From the NCBI RefSeq assembly GCF_000196655.1, contig NC_014253.1, positions 62,001-126,000 on the forward strand: 64,000 bases of DNA. The letters are read 5' to 3'. A program made the translations under genes and the position numbers. Shown here one piece after another: positions 28,043 to 37,086 of the stretch (position 1 is its first letter; each line of letters starts with the position of its first letter). This DNA comes from Methanohalobium evestigatum Z-7303 (GTDB lineage: Archaea; Halobacteriota; Methanosarcinia; Methanosarcinales; Methanosarcinaceae). Below the pieces are notes generated by a model. The model saw only the letters and a program-made list of their open reading frames with translations. It did not search any database and was not told the DNA's origin.

Positions 28043-29179
28043 TCATAAATCTTCTCTTATAATTCTTGCAATATTATCTCCAACTTCAGATGTCTTGGAA
28101 CTTCCACCCATATCATAGGTTTTGATTTTGTTCTCAGCAATGCTTTTTTCGATTGCTGACAAAATATCATTTGAAGCTTCAGTTTCACCAAGTTGATCAA
28201 CAAGCATTGACCCTGCCCATATGGTTGCAATAGGGTTGACCTTGTCCTGTCCCTTATATTTGGGAGCAGACCCATGTATTGGTTCAAACATACTGGTGCC
28301 TTCAGGGTTGATATTGCCTCCGGGAGCAAGTCCAAGACCACCCTGAATCATTGCACCAAGGTCGGTGATAATGTCACCAAACATATTCGGAGTTACAACA
28401 ACATCGTACCATTCAGGGTTTTTGGCAAACCACATTGTAATGGCATCCACATAATTGAAATCGGTATCAATTTCAGGATAGTTTTCTGAAATATCGTTAA
28501 ACTGCTCTCTCCAGAAACCATAGATATCAGACAAAACATTTGCCTTGTCTACAGATGCGACATGTTTGTCTTTGTTTCTCTTCATGGCAAGGTCAAATGC
28601 ATATTTAATAACCCTGCGAGTCCCTTCTTTTGAAATCATGCCTATCTGGTAGGCGATTTCTTCACTGTCGGTTTCTATATCCAGACCGAACTTTGTGCTG
28701 TACATAGACCTTGTTACTTCGAGTTCTTCTTCACTGATTCCTTTCTTTGCTCTTCCGCCGATTCCGATGTAGAAGTCTTCTGTATTTTCTCTGACAACTG
28801 TAAAATCAATATCTTTGGGGTTCTTGTTTTTAAGCGGTGTCCAGACACCATCCAGAAGTTTGACCGGTCGCAAATTTATATACTGGTCAAAGTAAAATCT
28901 GGCTTTAAGCAGTATACCTTTTTCAAGTACACCTGGAGCAACTCTTGGATCTCCTATAGAACCCAGATATATTGATTTATAATTGGAAAGTTCTTTGAGT
29001 GTATCTTCTGATAACAGTTCACCAGTTTCTAAATAGTGGTCTGCACCATTTGGAAATTCTATCCAGTCAACATCGAATCCGTGTTTTTCTCCGGCTGCAT
29101 CAATGACTTTTCGCCCTTCTGCTATGATTTCGGGACCTACACCGTCTCCCGGTATAACTGGAACTTTGTATTGTGTCAT
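28043..29179 (-). CDS. leuB: 3-isopropylmalate dehydrogenase family protein
   Basis: 378 residues from the ATG at 29179, which has GGAGA 7 nt upstream; an in-frame ATG at 29206 would add nine residues. Isocitrate/isopropylmalate dehydrogenase signatures: [58 protein letters not shown] and [13 protein letters not shown]. It follows leuD by about 55 nt on the same strand, so leucine synthesis is the likely pathway. It is some 40 residues longer than the shortest archaeal LeuB; tartrate-dehydrogenase-like or 3-methylmalate activity cannot be excluded. Confidence 0.87.
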   Translation of the reverse strand: MTQYKVPVIPGDGVGPEIIAEGRKVIDAAGEKHGFDVDWIEFPNGADHYLETGELLSEDTLKELSNYKSIYLGSIGDPRVAPGVLEKGILLKARFYFDQYINLRPVKLLDGVWTPLKNKNPKDIDFTVVRENTEDFYIGIGGRAKKGISEEELEVTRSMYSTKFGLDIETDSEEIAYQIGMISKEGTRRVIKYAFDLAMKRNKDKHVASVDKANVLSDIYGFWREQFNDISENYPEIDTDFNYVDAITMWFAKNPEWYDVVVTPNMFGDIITDLGAMIQGGLGLAPGGNINPEGTSMFEPIHGSAPKYKGQDKVNPIATIWAGSMLVDQLGETEASNDILSAIEKSIAENKIKTYDMGGSSKTSEVGDNIARIIREDL

Positions 29180-29233
29180 ATTTGTCTCCTGTAATTTATT
29201 TATCATTTTAATGGTCTTTTTATCTGTTTTGGA

Positions 29234-29725
29234 TCAGTTAACAAGCTTTTTTGTGTATTCTATCAATCCACCAGCATCTACGATTTCACGGACGAAATCC
29301 GGAAGTGGAGTTGCCTGATATTTTTCATTCTTTGTTTTGTTTTCTATAACACCAGTGGAAAGTTCGACTTCGATTTCATCCTCCTCTTCAATCTTGTCTG
29401 TTTCTGAACATTCAAGAAGAGGTACACCTATATTGATTGCGTTTCTAAAAAATATACGTGCAAAGGATTTGGCAATTACACACCCGATTTTTGTACCTTT
29501 AAGAGCAAGGGGTGCGTGCTCTCTTGAGGATCCGCATCCAAAGTTGCTACCTGCAACAATGATATCGTTTTCTTTTACATTTTCAGCAAAATCAGGACGT
29601 ATTCCTTCAAACGCATGTTTTGCAAGTTCTTCAGGAGTATTAAAAATTAGATACCTCCCTGGAATTATAGCATCAGTATCAATATCCTCTCCAAATTTCC
29701 AAACTTTTCCTTTCATATCTATCAC
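29234..29725 (-). CDS. leuD: 3-isopropylmalate dehydratase small subunit
   Basis: 163 residues. Swivelling-domain signature VWKFGEDIDTDAIIPGRYL and AGSNFGCGSSREHAPLALKG. It forms a heterodimer with a LeuC large subunit that is not in this window. A homoaconitase or dimethylmalate role is possible because small subunits are hard to tell apart, but the leuB neighbour favours leucine. Start has GGTGAT upstream. Confidence 0.9.
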   Translation of the reverse strand: MIDMKGKVWKFGEDIDTDAIIPGRYLIFNTPEELAKHAFEGIRPDFAENVKENDIIVAGSNFGCGSSREHAPLALKGTKIGCVIAKSFARIFFRNAINIGVPLLECSETDKIEEEDEIEVELSTGVIENKTKNEKYQATPLPDFVREIVDAGGLIEYTKKLVN

Positions 29726-29912
29726 CGGATAACTAAATTTTACATTTATTAAATACGTTATTGTGTAATGATTGTTTTAATAGAATTTAGAAACTAATAA
29801 TCCTAAATAATAGTTGTTACTGTTTATTTAATAGAGTGATAATTTCCCTGAAATTCTCTATCCTGATATACTTTTGGTTTTTGATAACATAAAATTTTAA
29901 AGATTAGATATA

Positions 29913-31109
29913 ATGACTGCACCAATACCCAAATTCAGCAGAAAACGGCAGATGTTTTTACTATCAATTGGGACGTTTTGTGTATTTCTGGGAATCCTTT
30001 CTCTTATACCACTTCTTCCAGATATATCAGAGGATTTGAATATATCAAAGTCACATCTTGGCTGGGTTGCAGGAACATTCCTTATATTCATGGCTCTTTT
30101 GCAGGTTCCATTTGGGTTAATATCGGACAGGTTTGGCAGAAAAGTTCTGATATTTTCCGGAATTTTCATTTTCGGAACTGGCGTGGGTATACTATCATTT
30201 GCTTCCAATTTTATTACTTTGCTGTTTGCCAGAGCAGTATCAGGCACAGGGGCAGCAATATTCTTCCAGACTTCTTTTACAATGGTGGGTGATATGTTTA
30301 AGTATCAGGAACGTGGGAGAGCCATGAGTGTACTGGCTGTAGCAACCGGTTTTGGGACAATATCCGGCTACTCAGTAGGTGGGATATTTGGAGGTATATA
30401 CGGCTGGAGAGAAGTATTCATGGCGCTTGCAGGGATAGCGTTTTTTGTGTCATTTTTGTCACTTTTTATGCGTGAGACCCGGGTTGAAATTACAGAAAGA
30501 AAAACAACATCCAATGTCCTTCAGTTCTCCTTTGATATGTTCAGGAAAAGAACCATTGTATTTATAACACTTATTGCGATGTTGTGCGATATGGCAGCGA
30601 TAGGAGCATCTTATGTAGTACCGTTTTTTGCCAAAGATGCGGGTATTACAACAGCAATTACCGGTTTGATATTTATACCACACGCTGCCGTTAGTTCACT
30701 GGGAGCATCATTTAGTGGTTGGGTATCAGATATAGTTGGCAGGAAAAAACCACTTGTTATAATAGCAATACTGGGTGGATGTGCACTGTTTCTACTCTCA
30801 CAGATACCGCCTATTTCTTTGATTATAGCATTTAATTTTGCATTTGTAGGTTTATGTTTTGGTCCAGTGGTTACACTGACCTCTACGTTACTGGTGGATG
30901 AAGTGGTAAAAGTGGATTCATCAATTATTGCCACTACAATGGGTACTTTCAATATGGTTCGATGGTTAGGTTCAGCTGCAGGACCGGTTATGGCAGGTAT
31001 ATTTCTGGAATTTTACGGTACAAGAATAGCGTTCATACTTCTTTCGGTGACAGTTTTTGTTTCAGTGTTACTTGCAGTAGGTATAAAAGAAAAAAGAGAA
31101 TATTATTAA
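29913..31109 (+). CDS. Major facilitator superfamily transporter
   Basis: 398 residues with 12 predicted helices. The loop 2-3 motif GLISDRFGRKVLIF and its counterpart GWVSDIVGRKKPLVI in the second half are the MFS signatures, and the N-terminal half contains RAVSGTGAAIF (motif B). It resembles drug/metabolite proton antiporters (DHA type). The substrate is unknown. Convergent with the flavoprotein; the genes overlap by 4 nt. Confidence 0.92.
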   Translation: MTAPIPKFSRKRQMFLLSIGTFCVFLGILSLIPLLPDISEDLNISKSHLGWVAGTFLIFMALLQVPFGLISDRFGRKVLIFSGIFIFGTGVGILSFASNFITLLFARAVSGTGAAIFFQTSFTMVGDMFKYQERGRAMSVLAVATGFGTISGYSVGGIFGGIYGWREVFMALAGIAFFVSFLSLFMRETRVEITERKTTSNVLQFSFDMFRKRTIVFITLIAMLCDMAAIGASYVVPFFAKDAGITTAITGLIFIPHAAVSSLGASFSGWVSDIVGRKKPLVIIAILGGCALFLLSQIPPISLIIAFNFAFVGLCFGPVVTLTSTLLVDEVVKVDSSIIATTMGTFNMVRWLGSAAGPVMAGIFLEFYGTRIAFILLSVTVFVSVLLAVGIKEKREYY

Positions 31110-32524
31110 ACCATCTCTTCAGTTTTTAAAATTCCTCTTGCAGCCATTACCCCCGTAGCAGCAGCGTTAACAATGTCTCTTGATAACCCAGTTCCATCAC
31201 CTGCTGCATAAAGGTTTTTGATGCTGGATTCCATGTTTTGGTTAATCTGCACCTGCATGGCGTAGAATTTTATTTCGGGGGCATATAATAGTGTTGAATC
31301 AGACGCAACACCTGGTATAATCTGGTTTAGGGTTTCAAGACCTTCGATGATGTCCATCACAATTCTGTGGGGCATTGCCATGGAAATATCACCCGGTGTA
31401 ACATCTTTTAATGTATTGACAACTGGATTACGTGCAAGTCTCCCATCGGTAGACCTTCTACCGCGCCTTAAATCGCCCATCCTCTGGAGTACAGGTTTGC
31501 CCCCTCCAATAGTTGTGGCTAATTTGGCTATGGAACGAGCGTATTTTGTAGTGTTTTCTATGGGGTGGGTCAGTTCTATGTGTACAAGGAATGCAAAATT
31601 GGTGTTTTCGGAAGTTTTTTTGCGCAGAGAATGTCCGTTAGTAGCGATAAAATCCTCATATTCTTCTTTGACCACAAATCCATGTTCATTTGTACAAAAA
31701 GTACGGACAAAATCGTCATATCTTTGGGTCTGTATGTGGAATTTGGGGTCGCGGTTGATATTTGTAACAGGGTCCATTATAATAGCTGGGACTTCTACAC
31801 GGACACCTATATCGATACCACCATATTTTGCAGAAATTGAATGTTTACTGACGATATTGTTGACCCATTCTCCACCGACACGTCCCGGGGCAAGCATTGT
31901 GTAACGGGATTTTATAATTTTATCATTGTCAAGTACAATACCTCTGCATTCATTATTTTCAACCAATATATCCTGTACTTTGGTATTTAATAAAAATGAA
32001 ACGCCTTTATCATCCAGACCCTTTTTGAATCTGGATATTAATGCAGGGGTATTGTCAGAACCGATGTGTCGCTGTTTAATTTCAATAAACTGGGCGCCAA
32101 CGGATGCAGCCCTTCGTTTTAATTCCTCTATTTCCTGTGTTTTGTAGGATGGTATAATTTCAGGAGCGCCGTATTTTAAAAACACATCATCCACATAATC
32201 TACCAGTTTCCAGGCACTGTCCTGGTCACCTGTCAGTTTAGCAAGGTTTCCTCCTATATCGGGTCGTAAATTAAGCGTTCCATCTGAATATGTTCCTGCT
32301 CCACCAACACCACACATAATGTCACACGGTGCACAGTGTGTGCATTGCTGAACCGAGTCCATAGAACATTGTCTATTTTCAATGTCCTGACCCATTTCAA
32401 CGACCAGTACTTTCAGGTTCTGGTCGCTTAATTCATTCGCAGCAAACATTCCTGCTGGACCAGAACCAATTATTATCACATCGTATTCCACATCTGGGTC
32501 TATTTCTTCTTTGTCCAAATTCAT
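31106..32524 (-). CDS. Uncharacterised FAD-dependent dehydrogenase (COG2509-like)
   Basis: 472 residues. N-terminal dinucleotide-binding fold DVIIIGSGPAGMFAANEL, then a cysteine cluster CTHCAPCDIMCGVGGAGTYSDG (about 62-83) unusual for simple oxidoreductases, and the C-terminal FAD signature LYAAGDGTGLSRDIVNAAATG. This matches the COG2509 flavoprotein family whose reaction is unknown. The cysteines could bind an Fe-S cluster (inference). Located 52 nt beyond purP on the same strand. Confidence 0.8.
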   Translation of the reverse strand: MNLDKEEIDPDVEYDVIIIGSGPAGMFAANELSDQNLKVLVVEMGQDIENRQCSMDSVQQCTHCAPCDIMCGVGGAGTYSDGTLNLRPDIGGNLAKLTGDQDSAWKLVDYVDDVFLKYGAPEIIPSYKTQEIEELKRRAASVGAQFIEIKQRHIGSDNTPALISRFKKGLDDKGVSFLLNTKVQDILVENNECRGIVLDNDKIIKSRYTMLAPGRVGGEWVNNIVSKHSISAKYGGIDIGVRVEVPAIIMDPVTNINRDPKFHIQTQRYDDFVRTFCTNEHGFVVKEEYEDFIATNGHSLRKKTSENTNFAFLVHIELTHPIENTTKYARSIAKLATTIGGGKPVLQRMGDLRRGRRSTDGRLARNPVVNTLKDVTPGDISMAMPHRIVMDIIEGLETLNQIIPGVASDSTLLYAPEIKFYAMQVQINQNMESSIKNLYAAGDGTGLSRDIVNAAATGVMAARGILKTEEMV

Positions 32525-32576
32525 GGGATTGTACCAGCCATTTAAATCGGTAGCACTATTTTTGTATGACAGATTT

Positions 32577-33644
32577 TTAGGATAGGATCTTTTCTAATTT
32601 ATCCATTGATTTTGCAAGTTTGATTTCCTGGGCTATTCTTCTGCCTGTGGATAAATCAGATTCTATAAAATCAGAATATGGAGAACCTGAAGGGTAGAGA
32701 TTTGTGCCTGCAACTATACGTGCTGATATTTCAAATACTTTAATCTCTAATTTATCGGTAACTACAGTTTCAAGACAGAACGGTCCTATCATACCGCCAA
32801 AGAGGCTTAATGATTCCTCAACAACTTTTTCTCCAAGTGAAAATACATGCGGCAAAAGTGATTCACGTGCAACAAGCGGTACGTTTCCTGTAACAACATA
32901 TGTTGGATTGATACCTGCATCTTCGAGTTCCTTTGATGAACCCAGTCTAAAGATTTCATCAGCATTGGATTCGACCCTTCTGTCCATGCTGAGCATTTCA
33001 AGAGTTCCTTTGCTTAATTTATATCCTTCTTCCCTTAATGGTGAATAGAAGAAATGGAAATAGTACCTTGTACCTACTATAAATTCCTGAACAACATAAT
33101 TTTCGTTGGGGTCTACATTTTCTTTAAACTCTTCGTAGTTTTTGGCAATAAAGAAACCGCGACCGCCTTTAGCACCCTGATATTTGACCATTACCGGTCC
33201 ATTGATATCTTGGGGATTGATTACTCTGGGCATATGGATGCCAGCTCTTTCAAGCCATTCTCTTTCTTTTGTCCGATTTGATTCCCAGTCAAGAACATCC
33301 CGGTTTCCAAATGTAGGGATTTTAAGGTTTGCAAAATTATCGGCACCTACATACTCCACGAAAGAACCGTGGGGTACAAGTATTGCATTTTTTTCTATGA
33401 ATTTATCGGTCATGTTAGGGATGTCTTTGTAACTATCAACGATGATAAACTCATCAGGTTTTGCTTTCGGGAATGCGTCATAATATTTGGGAGGATTTCC
33501 TACACAAATACCGATTGTCTTGAACCCTTCTTTACGGGCGCCGTCAAAAATCTGCAGGCTTGAATGTGAACATACTGTTGCGATAGCCAGATTGTCAAAA
33601 TCATAGTTTTGCAGAATTTCTGAAATTTGTTCTTCTGTGACCAT
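32577..33644 (-). CDS. purP: Formate-dependent FAICAR synthetase PurP
   Basis: 355 residues from the ATG at 33644; upstream in-frame ATGs give 37 unconserved residues, while GGTG sits 8 nt before 33644. ATP-grasp fold: TVCSHSSLQIFDGARKEGF, VMVKYQGAKGGRGFFI, VVQEFIVGTRYYFHFFYSP, and the C-terminal FEISARIVAGTNLYP. PurP forms FAICAR from AICAR, formate and ATP, replacing the folate-dependent step of PurH. It coexists here with folate-dependent PurN. Confidence 0.95.
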   Translation of the reverse strand: MVTEEQISEILQNYDFDNLAIATVCSHSSLQIFDGARKEGFKTIGICVGNPPKYYDAFPKAKPDEFIIVDSYKDIPNMTDKFIEKNAILVPHGSFVEYVGADNFANLKIPTFGNRDVLDWESNRTKEREWLERAGIHMPRVINPQDINGPVMVKYQGAKGGRGFFIAKNYEEFKENVDPNENYVVQEFIVGTRYYFHFFYSPLREEGYKLSKGTLEMLSMDRRVESNADEIFRLGSSKELEDAGINPTYVVTGNVPLVARESLLPHVFSLGEKVVEESLSLFGGMIGPFCLETVVTDKLEIKVFEISARIVAGTNLYPSGSPYSDFIESDLSTGRRIAQEIKLAKSMDKLEKILS

Positions 33645-33804
33645 AATTAAACACCGGTGAATGACATTAAATAGTGCTGTACAGTATTTAAGTTTGTGTA
33701 GATGTTGATAATCTATATTATATATTTTTCCAATATCTAACTGTAAATAATGCACACAAATGTATTATATAAAAAAATCTATTAGATTATTATGGAGCCT
33801 GTTT

Positions 33805-34638
33805 ATGAAAAAAAGGATGGCATTAAAACTTGCATATATAGGAACTGAATATCATGGGTCACAAGTACAGCCCGAATTACCGACTATTGAGGGGGAACTG
33901 TTTAAATCTCTTAAAAATCTTGAAATTATAGATGATCCCAAATCAGCAAATTTTGTAAGTTCTGGAAGAACTGATACAGGGGTCCATTCACTTGGTCAGG
34001 TAGTGACGTTTGATACAGATAATCCAAGGCTTGCGGTACCCAGAGTAATCAATTCACAACTTCCGGAATCCATCTGGGCATGGGCATATGCTGTTGTTCC
34101 TGATGAGTTTAACCCAAGACATGGGGCTTTTAGTCGCAGATACCTGTATATAATGAGCGGTGAGGAGTACGATATATCAAGAATTAGAACGGCTTCTAAA
34201 TATCTAATAGGAACACATGATTTTGCCAATTTCTGTACACCTGTAAAGGGCAAATCTACTGTACGCACAGTACAAAGAATTAACATACGAGTAAAGGGAA
34301 CTCTCACTTTGATAGATATACAGGCGGACAGTTTCCTGTGGAAAATGGTACGAAAAATAGTAACAGCACTCATGATGGTCGGCTACGGAACAAGGGATAC
34401 TGAATGGCTGGAACAGATGCTAAATCCTGAATACTATGAGGAAGGTATAGAACCCGCTCCTTCATATGGGCTTATTTTGAAAGACGTGGATTACCTGCAG
34501 CCCATTGAATGGGAAGTGGATGATTATTCAATCCAAAAAGCACGCAACCAGTTACACCAGCATTTAATCCGCTACAGGGTGATGGCGGAAGTTCTTGAGC
34601 ATCTTGTACCACAGGAAAAACGTTATCATGAATTATGA
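33805..34638 (+). CDS. truA: tRNA pseudouridine synthase A
   Basis: 277 residues from ATG 33805, with GGAG 8 nt upstream; an ATG at 33760 adds 15 unconserved residues. The catalytic Asp57 lies in SSGRTDTGVHSLGQV, preceded by AYIGTEYHG. It makes pseudouridine at 38-40 of the anticodon stem. Divergent from purP. Confidence 0.94.
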   Translation: MKKRMALKLAYIGTEYHGSQVQPELPTIEGELFKSLKNLEIIDDPKSANFVSSGRTDTGVHSLGQVVTFDTDNPRLAVPRVINSQLPESIWAWAYAVVPDEFNPRHGAFSRRYLYIMSGEEYDISRIRTASKYLIGTHDFANFCTPVKGKSTVRTVQRINIRVKGTLTLIDIQADSFLWKMVRKIVTALMMVGYGTRDTEWLEQMLNPEYYEEGIEPAPSYGLILKDVDYLQPIEWEVDDYSIQKARNQLHQHLIRYRVMAEVLEHLVPQEKRYHEL

Positions 34639-34698
34639 TGAAAGTGATTTTTTATAATTATTACCCTTGAAGGTAACACATGTTGCCCAAATAAAGCC

Positions 34699-34707
34699 TT
34701 TTATATT
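34699..34707 (+). promoter_or_regulatory. TATA box of the candidate sRNA at 34729
   Basis: TTTTATATT is centred near 34703, about 26 nt upstream of the first base of the closing stem at 34729. It follows the truA stop by 60 nt, between two convergent genes, where no protein gene needs a promoter on this strand. Confidence 0.55.
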
Positions 34708-34728
34708 GTTGGAAAACCAACATTAAAC

Positions 34729-34840
34729 TTGCCCATTGTAATTACTTCCTCCTGTCCTCTATCTCGCCTAAAAATCTCCTGCCGCCTCTCTCAGGGGGAG
34801 TTATGTCCCATTATTTTTTAATTATATATGGGCAATTTTT
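34729..34840 (+). ncRNA. Candidate C/U-rich small RNA with anti-Shine-Dalgarno loop
   Basis: The ends pair: TTGCCCAT (34729-34736) with ATGGGCAA (34828-34835) and, after a small internal loop, TAATTA (34739-34744) with TAATTA (34819-34824). An inner hairpin pairs CTCCTG (34776-34781) with CAGGGG (34792-34797). The single-stranded part is C/U-rich and includes CTTCCTCCTG, the complement of a strong ribosome site. A TATA box lies 26 nt upstream and the oligo(T) run from 34836 would end transcription. Methanosarcina mazei has sRNAs that pair with ribosome sites; relation to any of them is untested. Confidence 0.5.
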
Positions 34841-34855
34841 ATTTTTTATACAGCA
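34836..34855 (+). terminator. Oligo(T) terminator following the candidate sRNA
   Basis: The T-rich run (TTTTTATTTTTTATA) directly follows the closing stem of the candidate sRNA. It overlaps the 3' end of the convergent trmG10 coding region. Confidence 0.45.
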
Positions 34856-35888
34856 CGGATATAACTCTTGTAAGACTTCGATGCACCCTCTGGTGATGTT
34901 CTTTATGAAGAACAAAACCTGCATCCTTAACAAGTTCTCTTACAGGATTACCTGTTACTATGACTGCATATTTTCCTTTTTTCAGGACACGATACATTTC
35001 TTTGAATGACATGGCATACAGATAGTTCATTGATTCGGCTTTTATCAGTGCTGATTTTCCGTATGGAGGGTCGGTAACAATCGCATCCATTGATTCATCT
35101 ACAAAGGGCAACCGGCATGCATCACCCATTAACAGCGAATAATCCAGATTCAGGTCATCAAGATTCATACATGCTCCTGCCATGATTTTATACTGGACTT
35201 CCAGACCAATGCAGTTAATACCCACAAGACCCGTTTCCATAAGAATACCTGCAGTTCCACAGAACGGGTCAAACAGTGTTTCTCCTGATTTGACCTTTGA
35301 CAGATTAACAACAGTTCGAGCCGTTCTCGGCATCAGTACACCGGGATAGAAGAATGGTCTTTTATGAGGTGCTCTGTCTTCAAAACAACTGCGGTCAACT
35401 TTTGCCACAACCGAGCCCATTATACATTTATCAGTAAGTATCAGACGGAATTCGATATCTGGATTTCTTAGATTCACACGATAGGATTTTTCATTGCCTT
35501 TCCTGTAGATACATCCTCCAACTTTTTTTTCAAGCTGTTCCCCGTTTATGGATGTATAATGTTTGACCTTATTTACACGTACTGCATATGTCTGTTCGGG
35601 TGTGATATGTTTGTTTATGTTGAGATTTTCAGTGGTTTTTATAATATCATCAAAATCGGTATCACAGATTCCAGCCACTTTTAGTATTGAATGCGACATT
35701 GCCAGACGATTTGAAACAGAATCCAGTTTATTAATAACCTCTTTATTGTTTTCTGAAATATCCACAACAAGGCACTGGTCAAAATGAGCATATTCACTAT
35801 ATTCAAGCTCTTCTACATCAAGGCATGCAAAAATTTCAAAGACAGGCAAGCTTTCATGCTCGCCCGATAATTCAAAAGCGTAAAGCAT
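34839..35888 (-). CDS. trmG10: tRNA (guanine(10)-N2)-dimethyltransferase
   Basis: 349 residues. An N-terminal ferredoxin-like/THUMP region (about 1-160) precedes a Rossmann methyltransferase with LFDPFCGTAGILMETGLVG (SAM loop) and catalytic TDPPYGKS. This is the archaeal Trm-G10/Trm11 family that methylates G10 of tRNA. Full length. Probably the first gene here on the minus strand after the DUF1805 gene 30 nt upstream. Confidence 0.92.
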   Translation of the reverse strand: MLYAFELSGEHESLPVFEIFACLDVEELEYSEYAHFDQCLVVDISENNKEVINKLDSVSNRLAMSHSILKVAGICDTDFDDIIKTTENLNINKHITPEQTYAVRVNKVKHYTSINGEQLEKKVGGCIYRKGNEKSYRVNLRNPDIEFRLILTDKCIMGSVVAKVDRSCFEDRAPHKRPFFYPGVLMPRTARTVVNLSKVKSGETLFDPFCGTAGILMETGLVGINCIGLEVQYKIMAGACMNLDDLNLDYSLLMGDACRLPFVDESMDAIVTDPPYGKSALIKAESMNYLYAMSFKEMYRVLKKGKYAVIVTGNPVRELVKDAGFVLHKEHHQRVHRSLTRVISVLYKK

Positions 35889-35918
35889 AAAAATAAAACA
35901 TTTTCAGTTTTTTGATAG

Positions 35919-36206
35919 TTAAAACATTTTCTCAAGCGCTTCTTTGCCTGTCATTCCTGTATCTATTCCCATCTCTTTTGCAGGCTGTGATGCTTCAATA
36001 ATTTTAGCGTTTAAGACATCTTCAAAGGAATTGACACCTTTAACCTTGGCAGCAGCATCACCAAGTTTGTTTGCAGCGTTGATATCCAGATATCCACACA
36101 TCACAAAGCCTTTATCGGCTTTTATAACAATGATTGGAGCATTATGCATATTAAAGTTTAAACCAAGACCTGTTCCATTATGTAGGTTTACCTGTTCGAT
36201 AATCAT
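35919..36206 (-). CDS. DUF1805 (YunC-like) small protein
   Basis: 95 residues. The pattern NAPIIVIKADKGFVMCGYLDINAANKLGDAAAKV is the core of DUF1805/YunC proteins, found in Firmicutes and methanogens, with no known function. No catalytic motif is evident apart from a lone Cys in VMCGY. Probably cotranscribed with trmG10. Confidence 0.85.
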   Translation of the reverse strand: MIIEQVNLHNGTGLGLNFNMHNAPIIVIKADKGFVMCGYLDINAANKLGDAAAKVKGVNSFEDVLNAKIIEASQPAKEMGIDTGMTGKEALEKMF

Positions 36207-36233
36207 ATTTTTAAAATAATATCCAATTTAGAT

Positions 36234-36318
36234 TAACTTTTTGGATAGAACCAGTTTTCTTTCCTTTGATTGTGTTCATATCATTATATTAATCAATGAC
36301 CAATAAACCAAAAAGTTA
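36234..36318. repeat. 11-bp inverted repeat in a divergent promoter region
   Basis: TAACTTTTTGG (36234-36244) and CCAAAAAGTTA (36308-36318) are perfect inverted copies, with TTGATT and AATCAA nested inside. They span the 152-nt gap between the DUF1805 gene and the toroid protein. Could be a shared operator or a folded leader. Confidence 0.5.
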
Positions 36319-36358
36319 GAATATATTCTGCTAATTTGTAAAAAGGTTGTAAACAGAT

Positions 36359-37072
36359 ATGTATTTTAGACCTTATATAAAAAAATCCTTAGAATGGTTA
36401 AAAAAACAAAAAATCGATAATGTAAAGGATTTGTCCAGATTAACAGTAGCCTGTGATTTATGGGGTATTGAAAACCACTATGCTGCAAAACTTATACATA
36501 AAAAACATAACAGTTCATGGAACAATTCTATAAGAGACACAAGTAGAGCATGTTCAGCACTGGCAAACATAGGTATAATTTTCCCGGATGCAAAAGAATG
36601 GCTTTTAAACCAGAAAACCGATGATTCATGGAACAAAGATGTATATGATACAGCCTATGCCTTAATTGCACTTTCTGATATGGATGTATCAGAAAATATA
36701 GGGTGTGACTGGCTTATTGAAAATTATGATACCAATTGGGAACATGTAGGAACCACCTCTCTTGTAATTACTGCTCTTGTAAAACAGGAAAAGTTATTGT
36801 CCTCAAATCATTACCAAAATTTCATCCAAAACCGTGCCGAGTGGATATTATCACAGTCAGATAAAGGGGGTGGATGGTCATATATATCAACCAGCAATCT
36901 GGCAATACAGGCATTAATGCTTGCGGGTTATAGGAATCAACTCAAGCCACATATACAATGGCTACTGGATAATTTTAATGAGAATGGTTACTGGGGATAT
37001 AACAACAAGAAGGTTATAGCTACAGCATGGTCTCTAATGACACTGGCATTGTATAATAGTCATGAATTCTAA
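36359..37072 (+). CDS. Alpha-alpha toroid protein (prenyltransferase/terpene-cyclase-like repeats)
   Basis: 237 residues, soluble, with five or more helical-hairpin repeats, each with an alpha-toroid signature: SLEWLKKQK, AKEWLLNQKTDDSW, GCDWLIENYDTNW, EWILSQSDKGGGWSYISTSNLAIQALM and HIQWLLDNFNENGYWGY. It looks like a half-size squalene-cyclase or prenyltransferase-beta domain, but has no DxDD cyclase acid motif or obvious zinc ligands. It may be a binding scaffold rather than an enzyme. Short leader after a TATA-like GAATATATTC near 36320. Confidence 0.7.
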   Translation: MYFRPYIKKSLEWLKKQKIDNVKDLSRLTVACDLWGIENHYAAKLIHKKHNSSWNNSIRDTSRACSALANIGIIFPDAKEWLLNQKTDDSWNKDVYDTAYALIALSDMDVSENIGCDWLIENYDTNWEHVGTTSLVITALVKQEKLLSSNHYQNFIQNRAEWILSQSDKGGGWSYISTSNLAIQALMLAGYRNQLKPHIQWLLDNFNENGYWGYNNKKVIATAWSLMTLALYNSHEF

Positions 37073-37086
37073 AAATTAAAAAGGGT

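Noticed and set aside
31347-31904. 185-codon open frame opposite the flavoprotein gene
   Set aside because: Antisense shadow of a conserved FAD protein; no motif.
34701-34736. 11-codon minus-strand frame (MGKFNVGFPTI) preceded by AGGAGG
   Set aside because: Its apparent ribosome site is just the complement of the C/U-rich loop of the candidate sRNA, and the TATA box and T-run in the region fit plus-strand transcription. It remains a weak alternative explanation.
36359-37072. Toroid protein as a squalene-hopene cyclase
   Set aside because: It is about one third of cyclase length and lacks the DxDD catalytic acid motif.
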